Of a DNA stretch of 64,000 nt, positions 57,170 to 64,000 are shown in pieces. A program made the position numbers and the translations under genes. Every line of letters starts with the position of its first letter. The first letter of the stretch is position 1. This DNA is from Acidobacteriota bacterium (lineage in GTDB: Bacteria > Acidobacteriota > Terriglobia > Terriglobales > Acidobacteriaceae), in contig JAJYVF010000002.1 in NCBI GenBank assembly GCA_021792135.1, positions 186,001-250,000 of the forward strand, in the 5' to 3' direction. The notes below the pieces were generated by a model. The model was given only the letters and a program-made list of their open reading frames with translations, made no database searches and was not told the origin of the DNA.

Positions 57170-58204
57170 ATGGCGAATCAGATTGGAGTTGTAGTCATCT
57201 TTGGTGGCACCGGCTTCATCGGGACCCACCTGACGCAGCACTGGCTGCGCGAAGGACTGGCCGCCAAATTCGTTCTCGTGGATCTGGCGGCGCCGCGCAC
57301 GGATTCCTACGCGGCGATTCTGCAGCAGGGCCTTGGATCGGGGCAGGTGGAGTTCGTCCGATGGGACGTCCGCGATCCTGTTCCGCTGTCGCTTCTGCCG
57401 CCTCAGGCGGATCTGATCTTCAATCTCGCGGCTGTGCACCGCGAGCCAGGGCACAAGCCGCACGAGTATTTCGAAACCAATCTCTATGGCGCGGAGAACG
57501 TCTGCGCCTGGGCATCGGCGGTGGGCTGTTCGCGGATCGTTTTCACCAGCAGCATCTCGCCGTATGGGCCTTCGGAAGATCTGAAGAGCGAAGATTCTCT
57601 TCCCGTTCCTGAGACGCCCTATGGCAGCTCGAAGCTCGCCGCGGAGAAAATTCATGCTGGCTGGCAGGCCGGATGCAAATGCCGCAGGCTGCTGATTCTG
57701 CGTCCCGGCGTGGTCTTCGGGCCGGGCGAGGGCGGCAACGTCACGCGTCTGGTGCGGAGCCTGGTGAGGGGCTACTTCGTCTACATGGGCAACCGGCAGA
57801 CGCGCAAGGCAGGCGGCTACGTCAAGGAGCTGTGCAGGGTGGCGGAGTTCGGCCTCGATCACCAGGATCGATCGGGGGAGACCCTCACGCTGTTGAATTT
57901 TTCCATGAACCCGCCGCCGGCTCTCGAGAACTTTGTCGCAGCGATCCGGTCGGCTGCCGGCATTCGCCGTCCCCCGCTCAGCGTGCCGCGTTCACTGCTG
58001 CTGGGCGCCTCGTATCCTATCGATGCCGTGGCACGCACCTTTGGAATCCGGCAGCCGATCAGCCCGGTGCGCGTGCGCAAGCTTTTTCGGTCTACCTCCA
58101 TCGATCCCAAAGGGCTGCGCGAGCTGGGCTACAGCTGGAAGTACAGCCTGGAAGAAGCGTTCCTGGACTGGAAGCGCGACTGCCCCGCAGATTTTTCGGC
58201 GTAG
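57170..58204 (+). CDS. NAD-dependent epimerase/dehydratase (extended SDR)
   Basis: The product of 344 residues from the ATG at 57170 has IGVVVIFGGTGFIGTHLTQH (Rossmann motif), VLVDLAAPRTDS, ADLIFNLAAVHREPGHKPHE, YFETNLYGAENVCAWA, IVFTSSISPYGPSEDL (Ser), VPETPYGSSKLAAEKIHAGW (Tyr-x3-Lys) and RLLILRPGVVFGPGEGGNVT. The last 90 residues are less typical and include RKLFRSTSIDPKGLRELGYS. It resembles the epimerases of nucleotide-sugar pathways; substrate unknown. A GTG start at 57140, overlapping the stop of the glycosyltransferase gene, is also possible. Third gene of the polysaccharide cluster. Confidence 0.85.
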   Translation: MANQIGVVVIFGGTGFIGTHLTQHWLREGLAAKFVLVDLAAPRTDSYAAILQQGLGSGQVEFVRWDVRDPVPLSLLPPQADLIFNLAAVHREPGHKPHEYFETNLYGAENVCAWASAVGCSRIVFTSSISPYGPSEDLKSEDSLPVPETPYGSSKLAAEKIHAGWQAGCKCRRLLILRPGVVFGPGEGGNVTRLVRSLVRGYFVYMGNRQTRKAGGYVKELCRVAEFGLDHQDRSGETLTLLNFSMNPPPALENFVAAIRSAAGIRRPPLSVPRSLLLGASYPIDAVARTFGIRQPISPVRVRKLFRSTSIDPKGLRELGYSWKYSLEEAFLDWKRDCPADFSA

Positions 58205-58248
58205 ATGCAGGCCTGGCCTGCGGCGAACCCATGTGCTAATTCTGGACG

Positions 58249-59010
58249 ATGAGGGTTCGTATGCGATCGTTCATTCTGCTGACGCTGGCTGTGCTGAGCC
58301 TGGTATGTGTGCCAGCCCTGCGAGCGCAGCCGGATGAGAATATTCAGCGTCGCATCTTTGAGCTGACGAATCAGGATCGCGTCGCGCGTGGTCTGCAGCC
58401 GCTGCACTGGGATGCCGCGCTGGCTGCTGCCGCGCTGGCCCATGCGGACATCATGGCACGCGAACCGGTGCTTTCGCACCAGTATCCGGGCGAGCCCGAT
58501 CTGACGACCCGCGCTGCGAAGGCAGGCGCTCATTTCCAGGCGATTGCCGAGAATGTCGCCCTCGGCCCCACGGCTGCAGCCGTTGAAAATGCGTGGATGC
58601 ATTCCACGCCGCATCGCACCAATATTCTCAACCCCAGGATGAATGCCCTCGGCGTGGGCGTGGCGGAGCGGGACGGCTCCATCTATGCGGCGGAGGACTT
58701 TGCCGAGGCTTCCGAGGCACTCAGCCAGCAGCAGATCGAGCAGCGCGTGCGGGAACTGCTGCGCGCGCAGAATATCAAACCGTTGGAGCCCGCCGCAGCG
58801 GCCGAGCAGGAATGCATGCCGGGGCGTCCTGTTCCCCCGGCTGTCAGGTCCATCGTGCGCTTCCAGACGCCCGATCTGACACAACTGCCCGCCCAGGTCG
58901 TACAGCAAATTCGCAGCGGCCATTTCACCTGCGCTGCCGTGGGCGCCTGCGCGCCTGATGGCAGTCAGGGCGAGTTCACCGTCTATCGCGTCGTCATCCT
59001 CTTCTACTGA
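58249..59010 (+). CDS. Secreted CAP-domain (SCP/PR-1-like) protein
   Basis: This 253-residue protein has the signal peptide RMRSFILLTLAVLSLVCVPA. The CAP domain spans roughly residues 25-150: RRIFELTNQDRVARGLQPLH, WDAALAAAALAHADIMAR, SHQYPGEPDLTTRAAKAGAH, FQAIAENVALGP and WMHSTPHRTNILNPRMNALG, with the His/Glu cavity residues. The remaining 100 residues have a Cys pair (ECMPGRPVPP and HFTCAAVGACAPDG) and no known domain. Bacterial CAP proteins are exported, with roles ranging from lipid binding to proteolysis; none can be chosen here. An ATG at 58261 is an equally good start. Confidence 0.88.
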   Translation: MRVRMRSFILLTLAVLSLVCVPALRAQPDENIQRRIFELTNQDRVARGLQPLHWDAALAAAALAHADIMAREPVLSHQYPGEPDLTTRAAKAGAHFQAIAENVALGPTAAAVENAWMHSTPHRTNILNPRMNALGVGVAERDGSIYAAEDFAEASEALSQQQIEQRVRELLRAQNIKPLEPAAAAEQECMPGRPVPPAVRSIVRFQTPDLTQLPAQVVQQIRSGHFTCAAVGACAPDGSQGEFTVYRVVILFY

Positions 59011-59016
59011 TCGCGC

Positions 59017-59574
59017 TCACTCAGCTCCTTCTCCGGGCCTGGTCGGCTCCATCTGGAGCGCGTTGTTGAAGCGGTTGAAGTAATTGAACAGCCCGATGGC
59101 TGCCATCAGCTCGACAATCTCACCCTCACTGAAGTGCGTGCACAGGACCTCGAAATCCTCATCGGGAATCCGGTTCGCATCGAGTGTCATCTGTTCGGCC
59201 AGGCGGAGCGCGGCCTTCTCGGCAGCCGTAAAGTCGTCGCTATCCGGATAATTCTCGAGATGGTCGATCTGTTCCTGCGACCAGCCGAGGCGCAGGCAGA
59301 TCTTCGTGTGCGCTGCCAGGCAATACTCACACCGATTGAGCTGCGATGTACGCGCGATCACGAGTTCCTTCAGGCGAAGGGGCACGGTCCCGGTCTGCAG
59401 GATGGCCTCGAAGTGGGCGATCATGGTTTCGAAGATCTCCGGCCGATGCGCCATGGTGCGGAACATGTTGGGTACATTCCCGCGGGTGCGCATGTAGCGG
59501 TCGTAGATCTCAGCGACGGCCGGCGTGGCCTGGCTGCGGGGGACGCGCGAAAGACGGGGAGCGGTTTTGAGCAT
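59017..59574 (-). CDS. Carboxymuconolactone decarboxylase-family (AhpD-like) peroxidase-related protein
   Basis: This 185-residue helical protein has the ATG at 59574 behind AGGAGA. The redox motif is RCEYCLAAHTKICLRLGWSQ (C-x2-C with the following His, as in AhpD). RTMAHRPEIFETMIAHFEAI, LRLKELVIARTSQLNR and EGEIVELMAAIGLFNYFNRF fit the 'peroxidase-related enzyme' subgroup. Such proteins reduce peroxides or hydroperoxides with a thiol pair; the electron donor is not visible. It converges with the CAP gene, leaving 6 bases between stops. Confidence 0.88.
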   Translation of the reverse strand: MLKTAPRLSRVPRSQATPAVAEIYDRYMRTRGNVPNMFRTMAHRPEIFETMIAHFEAILQTGTVPLRLKELVIARTSQLNRCEYCLAAHTKICLRLGWSQEQIDHLENYPDSDDFTAAEKAALRLAEQMTLDANRIPDEDFEVLCTHFSEGEIVELMAAIGLFNYFNRFNNALQMEPTRPGEGAE

Positions 59575-59651
59575 AATCTCTCCTGACGTGACCAGCGTAA
59601 CGCAGGTGCTTGAGGCTTTGTCATCACCCGCCTCAGAGACCCGGATTGCGA

Positions 59652-59680
59652 GCCTGCCGGGCCGCAGGCTTTGCTATAAT
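59652..59680 (+). promoter_or_regulatory. tRNA-Asn promoter (extended -10)
   Basis: A perfect TATAAT (59675-59680) with an extended TG-C just before it lies about 30 bases before the tRNA. The -35 region is poor, as allowed with an extended -10. Confidence 0.65.
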
Positions 59681-59708
59681 TCCGAGAGACACGCGGGAAG
59701 CCAAGATA

Positions 59709-60049
<341 letters not shown>

Positions 60050-61168
60050 ATGGCAGTTTTCAAACGAGGCGGAGTGTGGTGGTACAAGTTCTACTTCGCC
60101 GGCCAGTTCATCCGCGAGTCGTCCAAATCAACCTCGAAAACCGTTGCCAAGGACGCCGAAAACCAAAGACGGCGTGAACTCGAACAGGGCTATCACAATC
60201 TTCGTCAGAAGCGAGAGATTCGCATCCGTCTGTTGCGGGACATAGCGGATGAATATCTGGCGGATTACAAACTGCGGTTTCGCGGAGTCACCTTCGCCGA
60301 ATATGCGATCGGCCACGTTGTACGGCACCTCGGGGACAAACTGCTGGTCGATATCGGGGAAGCCGAGGTTCTGGGCTACCAAACCGCACGTCTCAAAGAA
60401 TCTGCTTCGGCAAAATCCATTAACGAGGAGGTCCGGTTCCTTCTGACAATGATGGGGGAGCCCGGCGAAGTGATTCGAGTTCGGCTGCGCAAGAAGAAGA
60501 AACTCAAGTTGCCGGTGCGCCGGAAGATCGGTAAGGCATATGAGCCGGAAGAGACCGAGAAAATGGGGCAACTCTCGCGCCATTCGCGTTCTCCGCATAT
60601 TCACCTCGCCCTCACCATGGCCCTGAACGCCGGCATGCGCGATGCGGAGATCAAGTCGCTCACCTGGAGCCAGATTCATCTGGACAAAGGCTACCTGCAG
60701 GTTGGAAGAAGCAAGACGGCTGCGGGCGAAGGGCGGACGATTCCTATCAACTCGCTGCTCCGACAGGCCATCGTCGAATATCGCGCGACCTACCAGAAGA
60801 AGTTCAAGGAGATTCGAGAGGACTGGTATGTCTTTCCGTTCGGGAGACCACGGCCCTGGGACCCCACGCGACATGTGACCACTCTCAAAACGGCATGGAA
60901 AAACATTCGAAAGAATGCCAACGTCACAGGCAGGTGGCACGATCATCGCCACACGCTGATCACGCAGTTGGCCGAGAGCGGAGCCGGGGAGGAGACGATA
61001 CGGCAGATCGTCGGCCACGTCTCCAAAGAGGTCCTCAGAGATTACCTCCATGTACGTATGAAGGCGAAGCGGGAGGCACTTGAGGGCATCGTGCCGCTGC
61101 CTGGCGGGATCGAAGCGGCGAGGAACGGCAATTTCGAAGCGGCGCATCGGGATTTGACCGAAACGTAA
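60050..61168 (+). CDS. int: Tyrosine-family site-specific integrase
   Basis: This is a 372-residue recombinase from the ATG at 60050 (MAVFKRGGVWWYKFYFAGQF, an N-terminal arm-binding-like domain). After a core-binding SAM-like domain the catalytic residues appear in order: Arg in MALNAGMRDAEIKSLTWSQI (near residue 196), Lys in VGRSKTAAGEGRTIPI, HxxR in GRWHDHRHTLITQLAESG (near 297), the second His in IRQIVGHVSKEVLRDYLHVR, and the nucleophile Tyr in the same segment (near 331). All five are present, so it is probably active. It lies next to tRNA-Asn in the arrangement typical of genomic islands. A strong terminator follows the stop. Confidence 0.95.
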   Translation: MAVFKRGGVWWYKFYFAGQFIRESSKSTSKTVAKDAENQRRRELEQGYHNLRQKREIRIRLLRDIADEYLADYKLRFRGVTFAEYAIGHVVRHLGDKLLVDIGEAEVLGYQTARLKESASAKSINEEVRFLLTMMGEPGEVIRVRLRKKKKLKLPVRRKIGKAYEPEETEKMGQLSRHSRSPHIHLALTMALNAGMRDAEIKSLTWSQIHLDKGYLQVGRSKTAAGEGRTIPINSLLRQAIVEYRATYQKKFKEIREDWYVFPFGRPRPWDPTRHVTTLKTAWKNIRKNANVTGRWHDHRHTLITQLAESGAGEETIRQIVGHVSKEVLRDYLHVRMKAKREALEGIVPLPGGIEAARNGNFEAAHRDLTET

Positions 61169-61186
61169 GACCAAACTATGTTCAGC

Positions 61187-61235
61187 GCCTGCGTGCTTCC
61201 ATCGCCTACGCGATGGAAGCAGCAGGCATTTTTCT
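61187..61235 (+). terminator. Strong intrinsic terminator between integrase and Xis-like gene
   Basis: The outer stem GCCTGC (61187-61192) with GCAGGC (61222-61227) and the inner stem GCTTCCATCG (61195-61204) with CGATGGAAGC (61211-61220) enclose a six-base loop; a T-rich run follows. It ends only 18 bases before the next ATG, so any transcript from upstream must pass it to reach the Xis-like gene. Confidence 0.88.
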
Positions 61236-61252
61236 TAAACTGCGAGGTGTAT

Positions 61253-61486
61253 ATGGAATCCCTTCTTACGGAAAACGAAGTCTCGGCGAGCCTTAAGGTA
61301 AGCCTGGCTTGCCTCCGCCGCTGGAGACTCCAGGGCGCAGGACCGCAATACGTGAAAGTCAACAATATGGTCCGCTATCGCGAGGCGGATGTCTCAGCAT
61401 GGTTAAGAGAGTTGCCAACGGCGGGGAACGGCCGGCGACTCGGTCCAAAGAGCGTTATCAGAACCAAGCTGGCGGTTAGCGCCTGA
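61253..61486 (+). CDS. AlpA/excisionase-like helix-turn-helix protein
   Basis: This 77-residue protein starts at the ATG at 61253 with a GAGGTG ribosome site. MESLLTENEVSASLKVSLAC, then LRRWRLQGAGPQYVKVNNMV, then RYREADVSAWLRELP is the MerR-like winged-HTH of the HTH_17/AlpA group, which acts as excisionase or as activator of excision in integrative elements. The position directly after the integrase fits. The basic tail (GNGRRLGPKSVIRTK) may aid DNA binding. The terminator just upstream suggests its expression is held low until antitermination or an unseen promoter acts. Confidence 0.85.
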   Translation: MESLLTENEVSASLKVSLACLRRWRLQGAGPQYVKVNNMVRYREADVSAWLRELPTAGNGRRLGPKSVIRTKLAVSA

Positions 61487-61593
61487 TCTGGCGACCGCCC
61501 TGGATTCGCGAACCGCGGCGACTCACTCAACTCGCCTTGTCGAGCGACATGCTGGTTGGGCTTTCTGAAATCCAGTCGGTTTTGCCACGAGCA

Positions 61594-61621
61594 TTGACAC
61601 CCGAAGATTACAGGTGAAAAT
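61594..61621 (+). promoter_or_regulatory. Candidate promoter of the element's accessory operon
   Basis: TTGACA (61594-61599, perfect), a 16-base spacer and GAAAAT (61616-61621, four of six) precede the four-gene run that starts at 61678. Confidence 0.45.
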
Positions 61622-61677
61622 GGTGATACGAAGAGCTGCGCGTGATTCTGTTCTTTGTTTCCTCTTCGCTCGGGTGA

Positions 61678-61980
61678 ATGATGAGCAACGAGTTCGACAT
61701 GGAATCCGAATGGATCACCGAGCTGGGAAAGGCGCGCAGCGACGAATATACGGAGAAGATTCTTGCCTTCGTTCAGGAACTGGAGAAATCGGCGCCTGAA
61801 CCTTTCCTGCCGTTGTTGACGGATCTTGCTTTGGCTCGCGCTCTGATCGTGCACCTGGTCATCCGCTACGGACCGGAACGAGGGATGACCGAGGCACAGG
61901 ACGCTTTCGAAAGCACGCTCGAACAGATGAAGCCCTTGCTCGAAAGAATGAAATCTCGCAAAGGACCTCCCCCGCAATGA
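61678..61980 (+). CDS. Small helical protein of unknown function
   Basis: Not recognised. The 100-residue product is largely helical and charged: SEWITELGKARSDEYTEKIL, AFVQELEKSAPEPFLPLLTD, ARALIVHLVIRYGPERGMTE and STLEQMKPLLERMKS. No signal peptide or membrane segment is seen, so it should be cytoplasmic. The start may be either of two consecutive ATGs. Its stop overlaps the lipoprotein start by four bases, and it is the first gene of a coupled operon in the integrative element. Confidence 0.7.
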   Translation: MMSNEFDMESEWITELGKARSDEYTEKILAFVQELEKSAPEPFLPLLTDLALARALIVHLVIRYGPERGMTEAQDAFESTLEQMKPLLERMKSRKGPPPQ

Positions 61981-62339
61981 AGAGACTCATTCCCTCACTT
62001 CTCCTCCTCGCAGCCTTTGGCTTGTTTGCATGGCAACTAACTGCCTGCAAACGCACGCCGGCACCGCCAACTGCTCAGGATGCGATCACAGTATGGAAGG
62101 ATATTCACAAGAACCTGCATACACAGGATTTGCTCACACTAACGAAGACAAACGGGCAAATGCAGAGGATCGACGGAAACGATGTCTACACCCTCTACTA
62201 CGAGGCGAAGGTGAAGGACATTGTTCAGTTGGGAAACAGGACCCCCGGCACCATCGAGACGTACCAGAGCAACTACGCCTTTCATTGGACCGAAAAAGGA
62301 TGGATGGGGCCCGACAACCAGGTTTACCCGGCTCAATAG
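61977..62339 (+). CDS. Small lipoprotein of the integrative element
   Basis: This 120-residue protein has the signal MKRLIPSLLLLAAFGLFAWQ ending in the lipobox LTAC, so Cys is lipidated after export. The mature part (DAITVWKDIHKNLHTQDLLT, DVYTLYYEAKVKDIVQLGNR, TYQSNYAFHWTEKGWMGPDN) is beta-rich and matches no family I know. In conjugative elements a small lipoprotein often acts as the VirB7-like stabiliser or as an entry-exclusion protein; either is speculation. Confidence 0.75.
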   Translation: MKRLIPSLLLLAAFGLFAWQLTACKRTPAPPTAQDAITVWKDIHKNLHTQDLLTLTKTNGQMQRIDGNDVYTLYYEAKVKDIVQLGNRTPGTIETYQSNYAFHWTEKGWMGPDNQVYPAQ

Positions 62340-62421
62340 AGTGCCTCTCCGAATGATTTGACCCAAACTCAGTTCCATCCTAGGCTCTCCCCACGCTAAA
62401 CGCGTTGGAGGGGTCAACGGG

Positions 62422-63381
62422 ATGTTTGCTTCACCCGCGGAAACGCTAGCCGGACTTCAAAGCTCAGGCTACTTCACCGACATCAAAGTAGCGACCGCCG
62501 TTTTCCTGGCCGGAAGCGTCCACCGTCCCATATTGCTGGAAGGTCCTGCCGGTGCAGGCAAAACGGAGCTCGCGCAGTCGGTTGCGCGCGCATCTGCTGT
62601 GCCGCTGCTGCGCCTGCAGTGCTACCAGGGAATCGACGAAGAAAAGGCCATTGGGCAGTACGACCGGAGTTTGCAGGAACTCTATGTCCTGCTGATGAGC
62701 AGAAGCATCCAGACTCCAGACTGGGCGCAGATCAAGCGCGAAATCACGAGCCGAGCCTACTTCATGGCTGGTCCGCTGCTCGACGCCATTGAGCAGGAAG
62801 AACCCTGCGTTCTGCTCATCGACGAAATCGACAAAGTCGACTACGCCTTCGAGGCCATGCTGCTGGAGCTCCTTTCCGTGTGGACGTTGTCGATTCCGAG
62901 GATGGGCACCGTCCGCGCAACTTCCATTCCTCTAGTTTTTCTCACCTCGAATCAGGAACGCAGGCTCGGTGATCCGCTGCGCCGGCGATGCTTTTATCTG
63001 GTTGTTGAGCATCCGAACGCGGAACGGGAAGCCGCGATCGTGGCAAGACGCACGCCCCACGTGGACCCGGCGACGCACCGGTTCATCGCTGGATTGGCCA
63101 GGAGCCTGCGGGCTTACACGCTCGAGAAGCCACCGTCGATCTCCGAGATGAACGACGTGGCGATGGCGATGGAATTACTGGACCTCGACCGGATCCTGCC
63201 TGCGCACAAGGAGATCATGTTGCCCCTGATCGCCAAGACAGAGGGCGACCGGAAGCGCCTGCTCATGAAGGAGGTTTTCGAGTCCATTGTTCGCATGGCC
63301 GCGAAGTATGCCGAACAGATCACGCAAGACTCTCCGGATGAGGATGTGAGGGTTCTTGCGGGAAGCGAGATCGGCCAATGA
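62422..63381 (+). CDS. MoxR-type AAA+ ATPase
   Basis: In this 319-residue protein Walker A is ILLEGPAGAGKTELAQSVAR near residue 42; Walker B is CVLLIDEIDKVDYAFEAMLL; sensor 1 and arginine finger lie in LVFLTSNQERRLGDPLRRRC. An insert after Walker A (RLQCYQGIDEEKAIGQYDRS) is the MoxR/CbbQ-type helix insertion. MoxR ATPases insert cofactors or mature partner proteins, usually together with a von Willebrand A protein, which is not in the visible part. Within a mobile element next to a lytic transglycosylase this is unusual. It overlaps the next gene by four bases. Confidence 0.9.
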   Translation: MFASPAETLAGLQSSGYFTDIKVATAVFLAGSVHRPILLEGPAGAGKTELAQSVARASAVPLLRLQCYQGIDEEKAIGQYDRSLQELYVLLMSRSIQTPDWAQIKREITSRAYFMAGPLLDAIEQEEPCVLLIDEIDKVDYAFEAMLLELLSVWTLSIPRMGTVRATSIPLVFLTSNQERRLGDPLRRRCFYLVVEHPNAEREAAIVARRTPHVDPATHRFIAGLARSLRAYTLEKPPSISEMNDVAMAMELLDLDRILPAHKEIMLPLIAKTEGDRKRLLMKEVFESIVRMAAKYAEQITQDSPDEDVRVLAGSEIGQ

Positions 63382-63884
63382 TCAAAGCATCGCTTCTCTA
63401 CCTCTTTGCGGCGGTCTCTTTCGCTGTCGTAATGCACCCCGCCGCGTACGCACAAGATCGGGTAACGATGTACTACGCAAACGCCTATGCGGACCATTAC
63501 GGCGTTCCCCGCGCACTCGTTGACGCCATCATCGAGCAGGAATCGGCCTGGAATCCCCTTGCGCAGTCAGTGAAAGATGCCGAGGGCCTGATGCAGCTAA
63601 TGCCGGCCACCGCCGCCATGTACGGCGTTCACAATCGGTACGACATCTTGGAAAACCTGAGCGGCGGAGTTCGGTATCTGGCCGATCTACTCAGCGAATT
63701 CCATGGCGATATGCGGCTCGCCGTCGCAGCCTACTACTGCGGTTCCCGGCACATTCTTCAACGAGGCTTCTCTTACAACAATCCCGATGTGGTGCGATAC
63801 GTGGAATCTGTTCGTCGCCGCTACCAGAGCGATCTTCGCAGCCAGGCGGGCCGTATTGCTTATGGGCCGAATGGAGGAAACTGA
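63378..63884 (+). CDS. Exported lytic transglycosylase (VirB1-like)
   Basis: This 168-residue protein has the signal peptide SLLYLFAAVSFAVVMHPAAY before AQDR. The soluble lytic transglycosylase core is complete: VPRALVDAIIEQESAWNPLA (catalytic Glu), VKDAEGLMQLMPATAAMYGV, SGGVRYLADLLSEFHGDMRL and AVAAYYCGSRHILQRGFSYN. It cuts peptidoglycan glycan strands. In conjugative and type IV secretion systems such small enzymes open the wall for the transfer channel, the likely role here. It overlaps the MoxR gene by four bases and is followed almost at once by another exported protein. Confidence 0.92.
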   Translation: MIKASLLYLFAAVSFAVVMHPAAYAQDRVTMYYANAYADHYGVPRALVDAIIEQESAWNPLAQSVKDAEGLMQLMPATAAMYGVHNRYDILENLSGGVRYLADLLSEFHGDMRLAVAAYYCGSRHILQRGFSYNNPDVVRYVESVRRRYQSDLRSQAGRIAYGPNGGN

Positions 63885-63885
63885 T

Positions 63886-64000
63886 ATGAAATATCAACGA
63901 ATTGTCATCGCCAGTCTCATCTTTATCGCAGCAGCGGCGGGCTCTTCCTGTGCACAGCAGACAAGCCCGAATGAGGGCGGCCCACAGCAGGTGGATCCAG
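63886..64000 (+). CDS. Exported protein of the element, truncated by the window end
   Basis: The ATG at 63886 follows a GGAGG ribosome site inside the previous gene's last codons. Only 38 residues are visible: the signal peptide KYQRIVIASLIFIAAAAGSS, then CAQQTSPNEGGPQ. The position after a VirB1-like gene would suit a pilin or channel component, but the visible part is not enough to say. Confidence 0.6.
   Translation, partial: MKYQRIVIASLIFIAAAAGSSCAQQTSPNEGGPQQVDP

Overview
The window looks like the chromosome of an acidobacterium of the class Terriglobia. It is GC-rich and Gram-negative in character: there are lipoboxes, a beta-barrel protein, a TonB C-terminal domain and RlpA. It carries a sufBCDSUT iron-sulfur operon, a B12-dependent ribonucleotide reductase and a six-domain ribosomal protein S1. 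The genus is an inference from gene content and style; no marker here fixes it. Most of the window is ordinary chromosomal backbone. The last 4.2 kb is the start of an integrative element next to a tRNA-Asn gene.

Layout. 1-2.5 kb: a partial MarR-GNAT regulator with a 17-bp palindromic operator, the decayed tail of a NodT/TolC-type efflux gene, a SnoaL-like protein and a VOC protein. 2.5-5.8 kb: nrdJ. 6.4-12.6 kb: sufB-C-D-S-U-T on the minus strand, headed by a promoter that contains an IscR type-1-like operator. 13-14.6 kb: comM/yifB. 14.9-21.5 kb: a Cys-rich hypothetical gene, tdh, a Tat-exported hydrolase, thiD, rlpA, pyrF and mutM. 21.5-23.4 kb: about 1 kb of apparently non-coding, hairpin-rich DNA, then a gene for a basic, disordered, RNA-binding-like protein fused to a receiver-like domain. 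23.5-24.4 kb: an SRPBCC-ArsR pair behind a 34-bp near-perfect palindrome. 24.4-31.7 kb: a HAD phosphatase, holA, a TonB-domain protein, cytochrome c plus a membrane protein, a small Cys protein, a degenerate REC-GGDEF protein, and an ECF sigma/membrane anti-sigma/Spy-like operon. 31.8-34.1 kb: rpsA with a strong promoter, a long leader and a clear terminator. 34.1-41.3 kb: a LysW-like small acidic zinc-ribbon protein, an M28 peptidase, a rhomboid-fold protein without its catalytic residues, a beta-barrel protein, aspS and hisS. 41.5-54.5 kb: a VirB10-like secreted protein, a YqeY-like protein, a class V aminotransferase and serA, an FmdB-type zinc ribbon, an arylsulfotransferase-like lipoprotein, an ABC-F ATPase, an MBL-fold hydrolase, an AraC regulator, VOC, MmcQ and an orphan DppC. 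54.7-58.2 kb: a surface-polysaccharide cluster of GDP-mannose 3,5-epimerase-like protein, glycosyltransferase and epimerase/dehydratase. 58.2-59.6 kb: a CAP-domain protein and an AhpD-like protein. 59.7-64 kb: tRNA-Asn(GTT), a tyrosine integrase, an AlpA/Xis-like HTH gene behind a terminator hairpin, then a tightly coupled operon (unknown protein, lipoprotein, MoxR-type AAA ATPase, lytic transglycosylase, exported protein) that runs off the window end.

The strongest non-routine signals are regulatory DNA (the suf operator, the ArsR and MarR palindromes, the terminator between integrase and Xis-like gene), the structured non-coding kilobase before the RNA-binding/receiver fusion, the stand-alone LysW-like carrier, the catalytically dead rhomboid and GGDEF proteins, and the MoxR/lytic-transglycosylase operon of the integrative element. 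I saw no CRISPR array, insertion sequence or rRNA gene. Everything was read by eye; no database search was possible.
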